NCBI RefSeq assembly: GCF_015354055.1
Contig: NZ_JACHTM010000002.1
Span: forward strand, 682,001 to 746,000
Origin: Thermaurantiacus tibetensis
GTDB lineage: Bacteria; Pseudomonadota; Alphaproteobacteria; Sphingomonadales; Sphingomonadaceae
Length of the DNA stretch: 64,000 bases
Reading direction: 5' to 3'
A program made the position numbers and the translations under genes. Below, piece after piece: positions 22,208 to 28,705 of the stretch. Below the pieces are notes generated by a model. That model ran no database searches. It had not been told where the DNA came from and worked only from the letters and a program-made list of their open reading frames with translations. How positions within the stretch are numbered: the stretch's first letter is position 1; every line of letters starts with the position of its first letter.

Positions 22208-22702
22208 AGCAGAAAAAGAACCACTATGGTTTTCATAGTGCCGGGCCAGCCGCTCCAGTGCCATGCCCAGCACCAGCTTGCCCGAACGCACCGGCCAGCC
22301 CAGGCCCTTCTCGGCCGGCTCGAGGCCCTCGCCCGCGCACACCACCCGCCAGAGGATGTCGGCAAGCCCCGGCCCCACCGCCTCCATGGCGGCATGGAAG
22401 CGGGCGCGGGCGGCAAGGCTGCCGAGGATCTGCGCGTCCGCGCCGCGGGGCGCTGCGCTGTCCGCAGGTGCGGCGAGATCCCAGCGCATGGTCACGCGCG
22501 CATCCAGCCGGGCCAGATGATGGTCGCGCCGCAGCCGCTCGCCCGCGGCCAGCTGGCGGTCGTCGATGAACTTCCGCCGGTGCAGCCAGGAGAGCGGCGA
22601 TTCGTCCAGGTTGACCGCGACCAGCTGGCGGTCGATCGCGTCGGCAGGTGCCAGCCGCCTGCGCCCGATTGTCCGATTCGGATAGGCTTTCGCATCGATC
22701 AC
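22205..22702 (-). CDS. DUF6456 protein in the GTA gp1 (small terminase) position
   Basis: This 165-residue protein is a full DUF6456 domain: VAVNLDESPLSWLHRRKFIDDRQLAAGERLRRDHHLARLDARVTMRWD, then FHAAMEAVGPGLADILWRVVCAGEGLEPAEKGLGWPVRSGKLVLGMALERLARHY. It occupies the first slot of the GTA cluster, where a small terminase is expected, but DUF6456 proteins are also found as regulators, so the role is unresolved. The GTG start has AGGAG six bases upstream. The last codons form a short AT-rich hairpin (arms CACTATG 22222-22228 and CATAGTG 22234-22240) followed on the transcript by TTCTTTTTCT, a possible weak terminator inside the coding end. Confidence 0.85.
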   Translation of the reverse strand: MIDAKAYPNRTIGRRRLAPADAIDRQLVAVNLDESPLSWLHRRKFIDDRQLAAGERLRRDHHLARLDARVTMRWDLAAPADSAAPRGADAQILGSLAARARFHAAMEAVGPGLADILWRVVCAGEGLEPAEKGLGWPVRSGKLVLGMALERLARHYENHSGSFSA

Positions 22703-22734
22703 GGCAGTCTCCTCTCGACAGTGCCGCGCGGTCT

Positions 22735-22747
22735 TGCCATATTGGCA
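22735..22747. promoter_or_regulatory. Palindrome TGCCATATTGGCA in the divergent GTA/XRE intergenic region
   Basis: A perfect palindrome (arms TGCCA and TGGCA, TAT centre) lies between the DUF6456 gene (start 22702, minus) and the XRE gene (start 22834, plus), in an AT-rich patch. XRE-family dimers bind such short palindromes between divergent genes. On the plus strand TTGCCA here could also serve as a -35 for the XRE gene, with a weak -10 17 bases on. Operator function is inferred. Confidence 0.4.
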
Positions 22748-22833
22748 TTTGTGTAGGACATGGGGTTTCCAGAGCCAGAGGCAGCGAAGGCGCCGGAGAC
22801 GGCCGGGAAGACCTTGGGGGAGGAACAGGGATC

Positions 22834-23397
22834 ATGACGTCACGCCTGCGCGAGCTCCGCAAGGCGCGCGGACTGACGCTCGCCGAACTCGCCGCACGCT
22901 GCGATCCGCCCACGACCGCCGTCACCATCGGCCGCCTCGAGACCGGCATGCGCCGCCTCACCCTCCCCTGGATGGAGCGCATCGCAAAAGCCCTCGACGT
23001 CGCGCCGGCCGATCTCCTGCCGGAGCGCTCGGCCACCAGCCTGCCCGTCGCCGCCGTCCTCGGCCGCGACGGCGCACAAGCCCCATCCGCCCCGCTCATG
23101 GCCCCGGTCCCGGTCCCCGTCGCCGGCGCCATCGCCCTCCTCGTCCAGGCCTCGGCCGGAGACTATCGTGCGGGCGACACGCTCTGGCTCGAGCAGCTGC
23201 CGCCCGAGCGCTTCGCCGAGGCCGTCAACACCGATGTCCTTGTCCCCCGCCCGGTCGGCCGCTTCGCCTTCGGCCGCCTCGCCGCCGTCGAGGCCGGCCG
23301 CCTGCAGATCCTCCCGCCCGCGCCCGGCAGCCGCCAGGTCGTCGTGGCCGATCCGCCCTGGATCGGCCGCGCCGCCATGCTCATCCGCCGCCTCTAG
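22834..23397 (+). CDS. XRE-family transcriptional regulator divergent from the GTA
   Basis: This 187-residue protein has an N-terminal Cro/CI helix-turn-helix (residues 4-62: LRELRKARGLTLAELAARC...VTIGRLETGMRRLTLPWMERIAKALDVAPADLL). Its C-terminal region (85-187) resembles the beta fold of LexA/CI proteins (GDYRAGDTLWLEQL, GRFAFGRLAAVEAGRLQILPPAPGSRQVVVADPPW), but I do not see the Ser-Lys dyad of self-cleaving repressors. The ATG at 22834 has AGGA nine bases before it. It is 131 bases from the divergent first GTA gene. It may regulate that gene, itself, or unrelated targets. Confidence 0.88.
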   Translation: MTSRLRELRKARGLTLAELAARCDPPTTAVTIGRLETGMRRLTLPWMERIAKALDVAPADLLPERSATSLPVAAVLGRDGAQAPSAPLMAPVPVPVAGAIALLVQASAGDYRAGDTLWLEQLPPERFAEAVNTDVLVPRPVGRFAFGRLAAVEAGRLQILPPAPGSRQVVVADPPWIGRAAMLIRRL

Positions 23398-23404
23398 TCC
23401 GGCC

Positions 23405-23959
23405 TCACAGCCGCGGCAGCGTCACCCCGCGCTGGCCCTGGTACTTGCCCGCCCGGTCGGCATAGCTCGTCTCGCACACGCCCTCGCCCTTCAGGAACAG
23501 GAACTGGCACGCCCCCTCGTTCGCGTAGATCTTCGCCGGAAGCGGCGTGGTGTTCGAGAACTCGAGCGTCACGTGCCCCTCCCACTCCGGCTCGAGCGGC
23601 GTCACGTTCACGATGATCCCGCACCTGGCATAGGTGCTCTTGCCGAGGCAGATGACCAGCACGTCGCGCGGGATCCGGAAATATTCCACCGTCCGCGCCA
23701 GCACGAAGGAATTGGGCGGGATCACGCACACCGCCTGCTTGCGGTCCACGAAGCTCGCCGCCGAGAAGGCCTTCGGGTCGACGAGCGCATTGTCCACGTT
23801 GGTGAAGATCTTGAACTCGTCGGCCACCCGCGCGTCGTAGCCGTAGGACGACAGCCCGAACGAGACGCACCCCTCGCGCCGCTGCGCCTCGACGAAGGGC
23901 TCGATCATGCCGTTCGTCAGCGCCTGCTCGCGGATCCACCAGTCCGGCATTACCCCCAT
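23405..23959 (-). CDS. dcd: dCTP deaminase
   Basis: This 184-residue cytosolic enzyme converts dCTP to dUTP for dTTP synthesis. It has the dUTPase-like fold: [131 protein letters not shown]. The catalytic Glu is in [10 protein letters not shown], with the adjacent Arg in SSYGYDAR. Length is normal. It converges with the XRE gene, 7 bases from its stop, and lies 22 bases downstream of the UPF0262 start. Confidence 0.97.
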   Translation of the reverse strand: MGVMPDWWIREQALTNGMIEPFVEAQRREGCVSFGLSSYGYDARVADEFKIFTNVDNALVDPKAFSAASFVDRKQAVCVIPPNSFVLARTVEYFRIPRDVLVICLGKSTYARCGIIVNVTPLEPEWEGHVTLEFSNTTPLPAKIYANEGACQFLFLKGEGVCETSYADRAGKYQGQRGVTLPRL

Positions 23960-23981
23960 GCCCGCCTCCTCCCTGGCTCCG

Positions 23982-24461
23982 TCACTGGCGGATGTGCAGC
24001 ACGCAGATCAGCGTGAACAGCCGCCGCGCGGTATCGAAGTCCATCTCCACCTTCCCCTCCAGCCGCTCGAGCAGCAGCTGGGCGGCTGCGTTGTGGATGC
24101 CGCGCCGGGCCATGTCGATCGTCTCGATGGCGCTCGGGCTCGCGTTCCTGATCGCCTTGTAATAGCTGTCGCAGATCGCGAAATACTCGCGCACCGTCCG
24201 CCGGAAGGGGGCAAGCCCCAGCTGGATCGCGCCCAGCGGCACCTTCGCCTCGTCGGAGATCTCCATCACCAGCCGCCCCTCCTCCACCCGGAGGAACAGC
24301 CGGTAGGGGCCATCGTGGGCAATCCCGAGCGGCCGGAAGCTGTTGCCCTCGAGCAGGTCGAAGATCGCCACGCGCCGCTCCTGCTCGACATCGGCGTTCC
24401 GCCACAGGACGGTCCTCTCGTCGAGCTCGATGGCGATGATCCGATGGCTGTCCAGCAACAC
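23982..24461 (-). CDS. UPF0262 family protein
   Basis: This 159-residue protein is of unknown function and restricted to Alphaproteobacteria. Family blocks are [105 protein letters not shown]-like, and the C-terminal [26 protein letters not shown]. The start codon is GTG. It sits just upstream of dcd on the same strand, an association seen in related genomes. No catalytic motif is recognisable. Confidence 0.93.
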   Translation of the reverse strand: MLLDSHRIIAIELDERTVLWRNADVEQERRVAIFDLLEGNSFRPLGIAHDGPYRLFLRVEEGRLVMEISDEAKVPLGAIQLGLAPFRRTVREYFAICDSYYKAIRNASPSAIETIDMARRGIHNAAAQLLLERLEGKVEMDFDTARRLFTLICVLHIRQ

Positions 24462-24549
24462 CCGGCGCTTCCGTGACCGGGCCCCTGCCTAGGAAATCCG
24501 GCGCAACGGTGGCAAGCACCCGCCACCCCGCCCCGCTTCGCCTCCCGCC

Positions 24550-25329
24550 TCAGAAGGCCGGCTCGCTCCCCGGCGGCGCGTGGATCCCGCACTCGGTCTT
24601 GTCCCAGCCGCGCCAGCGCCCGGCGCGCGGGTCCTCGCCCGGCGCCACCCGGGTCGTGCACGGCATGCAGCCGATCGAGGGATAGCCCTCGGCCACCAGC
24701 GGGTGCGGCGGCAGCTTCCGCTCGGCCGCCCGCGCCGCGATGGCTGCTGCCGGCCAGTCGGCCAGCGGGTTCAGCTTGAGGCGCACGCCATCCGCCTCCA
24801 CCTTGGGCAGGTTCGCCCGAGTCTCGGCCTGGTAGCGCTTCCGGCCCGAAATCCAGCAGTTAAAGCCCTGAAGCGCGCGGGCCAGCGGCCGCACCTTGCG
24901 CACGTCGCAGCAGCCGTCGGGGTCGTAGCTCCAGCGCAGCGCCCTGGGGTCGAGCCGCGCCAGCTCGTCCGCCTCAGGGGCAATCCAGCGCACGTCGGAG
25001 AGGCCGAGGTGCGCGGAAAGCGCCCGCGCATAGGCGAGCGTCTCCGGGAACAGCCGGCCCGTGTCCACAAACAGCACGGGGGCCGCCCGGTCCACCTGCG
25101 CCACCATGTCGAGAAGAACCGCGGACTCCGCCCCGAACGAGGAGACGACGCACACCCGCCCCCAGGCCGGGTCCGAGAAGGCCGCCGCGACAAGCGCCTC
25201 GGCCGGGGCATCGGCATAGCGCGCGGCAAGCAGGCCGGCGTCCGCAGGGCCGAACCGGCCCGGCGCTCCGTCCGCTCGCTGCGCCGCCCCCGGCCCGTCC
25301 GCAGAGGCCTCAGCCAGCCGCGCCGTCAT
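24550..25329 (-). CDS. cysH: Assimilatory adenylyl-sulfate (APS) reductase
   Basis: This 259-residue enzyme reduces activated sulfate to sulfite with thioredoxin. The nucleotide loop is SSFGAES (residues 64-70). Cys140-Cys141 (DGCCDVRKVRP) and Cys221/Cys224 (GCMPC) bind a 4Fe-4S cluster, the mark of APS-using enzymes over PAPS-using ones. The catalytic Cys247 is in TECGIH near the C terminus. It overlaps the DUF934 gene by 20 bases and ends the siroheme/sulfite reductase operon. All key residues are present. Confidence 0.95.
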   Translation of the reverse strand: MTARLAEASADGPGAAQRADGAPGRFGPADAGLLAARYADAPAEALVAAAFSDPAWGRVCVVSSFGAESAVLLDMVAQVDRAAPVLFVDTGRLFPETLAYARALSAHLGLSDVRWIAPEADELARLDPRALRWSYDPDGCCDVRKVRPLARALQGFNCWISGRKRYQAETRANLPKVEADGVRLKLNPLADWPAAAIAARAAERKLPPHPLVAEGYPSIGCMPCTTRVAPGEDPRAGRWRGWDKTECGIHAPPGSEPAF

Positions 25330-25864
25330 GCCCCGTGCCGTTCCTCCCCGCCGGCCCCCGCCCGGATCCCGTGCCGTGCCGCAGCGCGAAGGCCGGCACG
25401 CTGCCGTCGGCCCCGCCCTGGTAGAAGGCGGGAAAGCGCGCCAGCGCCACGGCAGCGGCCGCAGGGTCGATCGGCCGCTCGGGCGCCACCGACGAGAAGC
25501 CCGCCCGCTTCAGGAACAGGAGCTGGTCGAGCGTCACGTCGCCCACCGCCCGCACGTCGCCGGCAAAGCCACTCTCCCGGAGGATCCTGGCCGAGGAATA
25601 GCCCCGCCCGTCGCGGAACCGCGGAAAGGCCACGCCGATCACCGCGAGGTTGCCAAGGCCGCCATGCGCGCGCACGTCCTCCCCGGGCGCGATCACGAGC
25701 TCGGGCGCCCCCGCCCGCGCCCGCGGGTCCAGCGCAAGGATGCCCCCGTCCAGCAGCCGGGGCCCGGCCTCCGCCACTGCGGCCGCCACCGCCGCCGTTT
25801 CCGCCACGGCCGCCTCAGCCACCGCCTTAGCCACCGCCGCCTCGGCCACCGCAGCCTCACCCAT
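25310..25864 (-). CDS. DUF934 protein of the sulfite reductase operon
   Basis: This 184-residue protein has the DUF934 core LAVIGVAFPRFRDGRGYSSARILRESGFAGDVRAVGDVTLDQLLFLKRAGFSSVAPERPIDP. The family always lies between cysI and cysH in such operons and may help electron delivery to sulfite reductase, but its role is unproven. The first 40 residues are an Ala/Glu/Val repeat (units like VAEAA) not typical of the family. The ATG at 25864 overlaps the cysI end by 8 bases. A more internal start that omits the repeat cannot be excluded. Confidence 0.88.
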   Translation of the reverse strand: MGEAAVAEAAVAKAVAEAAVAETAAVAAAVAEAGPRLLDGGILALDPRARAGAPELVIAPGEDVRAHGGLGNLAVIGVAFPRFRDGRGYSSARILRESGFAGDVRAVGDVTLDQLLFLKRAGFSSVAPERPIDPAAAAVALARFPAFYQGGADGSVPAFALRHGTGSGRGPAGRNGTGHDGAAG

Positions 25865-27488
25865 AGACCGCCTCCTTGAACGGCTGCGCGCCAATCCGCC
25901 GGAAGGTGTCGAGGAAGCGCTCGCCCGACCGCCGCTCGCGCAGGTAGACCTCCGTCACCTTCGCCACCGCGTCGACCACCCCGTCGGCCGTGAACCCCGG
26001 CCCCAGGATCTGCGCGATGCTCGCATCCTCCGCGCCCGAGCCGCCGAGCAGCAGCTGGTAGTTCTCCGTCCCCTTCCGGTCGACACCCAAAATCCCGATG
26101 TGCCCGGCGTGGTGGTGGCCGCAGGCGTTGATGCAGCCAGAGACCTTGATCTTCAGCTCGCCGAGCTCCGCCTCGCGCGGCCGCAGCCGGTCCGCCACCG
26201 CCATCGCCACGGGGATCGAGCGCGCGTTGGCCAGCGTGCAATAGTCGAGCCCCGGGCAGGCGATGACGTCGCTCGCAAGGCCAAGGTTGGCCGCGGCAAG
26301 CCCCACCGCCGCCAGGCCTTCGTAGACCGCCCTCAAGTCGGCGGCCCGCACGTGCGGCAGCACCAGGTTCTGCGCGTGCGTCACCCTGACCTCGTCGAAG
26401 CTGAAGCGCTCGGCAAGATCGGCCACTGCCTCCATCTGCTCCGCGCTCGCATCCCCCGGGATTCCGCCGGCGGGCTTCAGGCTCACGTTGACGATCCGGT
26501 AACCCGGCACCCGGTGCGGCTCCACCTGCCGCGCAAGCCAGGCCGCAAAGGCCGGGTCGCCACCATCCTCGACCGCGTCGGCAAGCCCGGTCTCGAACGG
26601 CGGGTCGGCAAAGAAGGCGGCGATGCGCTCCACCTCGGCCTCCGGCGCGTCGATCCCGAGCGTCCGCAGGTGCGCATGCTCCGCCTCAACCGCCCGCGCG
26701 AATTCCTCCGCCCCGAGGTCGTGGACCAGGATCTTGATCCGCGCCTTGTAGATGTTGTCCCGCCTTCCGAAGCGGTTGTAGACCCGAAGGATGGCCTCCA
26801 TGTAGGAGAGGAACGCGCCGGCCGGCAGAAAGTCGCGGATCAAGGGGGCAACGAAGGGGGTGCGCCCCATCCCCCCGCCGACGAACACGCGGAAGCCGAG
26901 CGCCCCGTCGGGCCCGCGCACCAGCTGCAGGCCGATGTCGTGAAAGCGGATCGCCGCCCGGTCCGCAGCGCTCCCGGTCAGCGCGATCTTGAACTTGCGC
27001 GGCAGGTAGCTGAACTCGGGGTGGAGCGTCGACCACTGCCGCAGAAGCTCCGCCCAGGGCCTCGGGTCCGCCACCTCGTCCGCCGCCGCCCCGGCATACT
27101 GGTCGGCCGAGATGTTCCTGATGCAGTTGCCGCTCGTCTGCATGGCGTGCATCTCGACCGACGCGAGGTCGGCGAGCAGGTCGGGCGCCTCCTCGAGCCT
27201 GATCCAGTTGTACTGGATGTTCTGCCGGGTGGTGAAATGGCCGTAGCCGCGGTCGTAGCGGCGGGCCACATGGGCCAGCATCCGCAGCTGCCGCGACGAG
27301 AGCGTGCCGTAGGGAATGGCCACCCGCAGCATGTAGGCATGCAGCTGGAGGTAGAGCCCGTTCTTGAGCCGGAGCGGCTTGAAATGGTCTTCGTCGAGCG
27401 CGCCCGAGAGCCGCCGGGCCACCTGGTCGCGGAACTCGGCAACCCGCGCGTCCACGAGCGCCCGGTCGATCGCATCGTAGCGGTACAT
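25857..27488 (-). CDS. cysI: Sulfite reductase, siroheme 4Fe-4S hemoprotein subunit
   Basis: This 543-residue enzyme reduces sulfite to sulfide for cysteine synthesis. It has two ferredoxin-like halves (RVAIPYGTLSSRQLRMLAHVARRYDRGYGHFTTRQNIQYNWIRLE near residues 55-100). The siroheme/4Fe-4S ligands are in ACPGLDYCTLA near residue 420 and KVSGCINACGHHHAG near 462. It belongs to the nitrite/sulfite reductase family, and its place between cobA and cysH indicates sulfite as substrate. The start at 27488 shares one base with the DUF2849 stop. A reading to 27839 would pass through that gene and is not used. Confidence 0.95.
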   Translation of the reverse strand: MYRYDAIDRALVDARVAEFRDQVARRLSGALDEDHFKPLRLKNGLYLQLHAYMLRVAIPYGTLSSRQLRMLAHVARRYDRGYGHFTTRQNIQYNWIRLEEAPDLLADLASVEMHAMQTSGNCIRNISADQYAGAAADEVADPRPWAELLRQWSTLHPEFSYLPRKFKIALTGSAADRAAIRFHDIGLQLVRGPDGALGFRVFVGGGMGRTPFVAPLIRDFLPAGAFLSYMEAILRVYNRFGRRDNIYKARIKILVHDLGAEEFARAVEAEHAHLRTLGIDAPEAEVERIAAFFADPPFETGLADAVEDGGDPAFAAWLARQVEPHRVPGYRIVNVSLKPAGGIPGDASAEQMEAVADLAERFSFDEVRVTHAQNLVLPHVRAADLRAVYEGLAAVGLAAANLGLASDVIACPGLDYCTLANARSIPVAMAVADRLRPREAELGELKIKVSGCINACGHHHAGHIGILGVDRKGTENYQLLLGGSGAEDASIAQILGPGFTADGVVDAVAKVTEVYLRERRSGERFLDTFRRIGAQPFKEAVYG

Positions 27489-27772
27489 CAGCGCCAGTCC
27501 CTGCCCGGCCGGCCGAGGTCGGGCCGGACCGTCGGCCCGAAGGCGCGGATCCGCTCGCGGATGTGCCGCGGCCGCGGCCGCCCGTCCGGCCCCGGCTCGG
27601 CCTCCACGAGCGCAAGGTCGTTCACCTTCTCGGCCACCGCCTCGCGCGCGAGCAGCGCCTCGCCCTCGGCCGGCTCGAGACCCACCGCGTCCGCCACGTC
27701 CGGGCTCCAGCGGTCGCCCGCCCACCAGACGACCTCGCCGGTCCGCGAGACGTTGCCGGTCAGGAGCCTCAC
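27488..27772 (-). CDS. DUF2849 protein of the sulfite reductase operon
   Basis: This 94-residue protein starts with GTG and shows RLLTGNVSRTGEVVWWAGDRWSPDVADAVGLEPAEGEALLAREAVAEKVNDLALVEAE, the DUF2849 pattern. The family sits between the siroheme methyltransferase and sulfite reductase in Alphaproteobacteria, suggesting a part in siroheme delivery or enzyme assembly; this is inference. GTGA overlap with cobA and TGATG overlap with cysI show coupled translation. Confidence 0.88.
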   Translation of the reverse strand: MRLLTGNVSRTGEVVWWAGDRWSPDVADAVGLEPAEGEALLAREAVAEKVNDLALVEAEPGPDGRPRPRHIRERIRAFGPTVRPDLGRPGRDWR

Positions 27773-28584
27773 GCCGCCTGCTCCATCGCGCCGGCGGCCA
27801 GCACCCCGTCCCTCCTTCCGGCGGCAACCAGCGCTGCAAGCCCGGTCAGGTCCTCGGCGTTGGCAAGCCCCGCCACCCGCCCCACCACGAGAAGCGCCGG
27901 GCTTGCCACCCGCGCCCGCACCACGGCGTCGCCAAGGTCGGCAAGCAGCGTCCTGAGCGCCCGCCCGCCATCCAGCGTCCCCCGCTCGAGGATGGCAACC
28001 GGCATGTCGGGCGACACGCCGTCCGCCATCAGCTTCTCGGCGATCGCACCTGCCGTCGTCACTCCCATGTAGACGACGAGCGTCCGCCCCGGCCCGGCAA
28101 GCCCCCGCCAGTCCTGCTCCTTGAGGCCCTGGCAGGTGCCGGCCACGAAGCTCACCGCCGAGGCAAGGTCCCGGTGGGTCAGCGGCAGGTGGGCGTCCGC
28201 CGCGCAGCCCAGCGCAGCCGACACCCCCGGCACCACCTCGACCGCCACGCCCGCCGCGCGGCACGCCGCCACTTCCTCGCCGCCGCGCCCGAAGACGAAG
28301 GGGTCGCCCCCCTTGAGGCGCACCACCACCCGGCCCGCCTTCGCCTCGGCGACCAGAAGCGCGTTGATCTCCTCCTGCGGCAGCGTGTGGCGGTCGCGGC
28401 GCTTGGCAACCGACACGCGCCGCGCGTGCGCCGGCGCAAGCTCCAGCACGCGTCCGTCGACGAGCCCGTCGTGCACCACCACGTCGGCCGCCTCGAGTGC
28501 ACGGACCGCGCGCAGGGTCAGAAGGTCGGGTGCGCCAGGCCCGGCGCCCACCAGGATCACGCGTCCGTCCGCAGTCTCGGCCAT
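27769..28584 (-). CDS. cobA: Uroporphyrinogen-III C-methyltransferase
   Basis: This 271-residue enzyme adds two methyl groups from S-adenosylmethionine to uroporphyrinogen III, giving precorrin-2 for siroheme. Visible motifs are VILVGAGPGAPDLLTLRAVRALEAADVVVHDGLV, GRVVVRLKGGDPFVFGRGGEE, VPGVSAALGCAADAHLPLTHRD and GRTLVVYMGV. The dehydrogenase/ferrochelatase part of CysG is absent, so another gene must supply it. As first gene of the operon with cysI and cysH, its role is siroheme supply for sulfite reduction. Confidence 0.94.
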   Translation of the reverse strand: MAETADGRVILVGAGPGAPDLLTLRAVRALEAADVVVHDGLVDGRVLELAPAHARRVSVAKRRDRHTLPQEEINALLVAEAKAGRVVVRLKGGDPFVFGRGGEEVAACRAAGVAVEVVPGVSAALGCAADAHLPLTHRDLASAVSFVAGTCQGLKEQDWRGLAGPGRTLVVYMGVTTAGAIAEKLMADGVSPDMPVAILERGTLDGGRALRTLLADLGDAVVRARVASPALLVVGRVAGLANAEDLTGLAALVAAGRRDGVLAAGAMEQAA

Positions 28585-28670
28585 GGCGCCCGACTGGCCC
28601 GAAGCGCCCGCGGCCGCCAGCCACGCCTCCTTGCCCCCCGCAAAGCCGGTCTTCTGCTCCGCCCGCGCTT

Positions 28671-28699
28671 TTGCCGAATCCCGGGGAACGGACTAGGGT
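28671..28699 (+). promoter_or_regulatory. Candidate promoter of mrcA, giving a leaderless message
   Basis: TTGCCG (28671-28676) and TAGGGT (28694-28699) are spaced by 17 bases. The mrcA ATG is at 28706, seven bases after the -10, so transcription should begin at or next to the ATG. No ribosome-binding site precedes that ATG, consistent with a leaderless transcript. Confidence 0.45.
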
Positions 28700-28705
28700 G
28701 CGGCC

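Larger units (their letters stand above)
4964..22702 (-). mobile_element. RcGTA-like gene transfer agent structural cluster
   Basis: About twenty minus-strand genes follow the conserved order of Rhodobacter capsulatus-type GTAs: terminase, portal, prohead protease, HK97 capsid, head-tail connectors, tail tube, two tail chaperone-like proteins, tape measure, DUF2460, DUF2163, NlpC peptidase, tail tip. Most adjacent tail genes overlap by 4 bases, showing one transcription unit. There is no integrase, excisionase, replication gene, methylase or att-like repeat, which separates it from an ordinary prophage. Known members package random host DNA. Differences from the canonical set are a 3.5-kb insert between capsid and connector, a holin-like gene before the portal, and an enlarged DUF2460 protein. 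A defective prophage is the main alternative. Confidence 0.85.

Noticed and set aside
22222-22240. AT-rich hairpin at the end of the DUF6456 gene as a strong terminator
   Set aside because: The stem is only 7 bp and AT-rich and lies inside the coding sequence; kept only as a weak possibility in the gene entry.
4964-22702. Classical prophage
   Set aside because: No integrase, replication module, lysogeny control or flanking direct repeat was seen, and gene order follows RcGTA-like agents; still stated as the main alternative.
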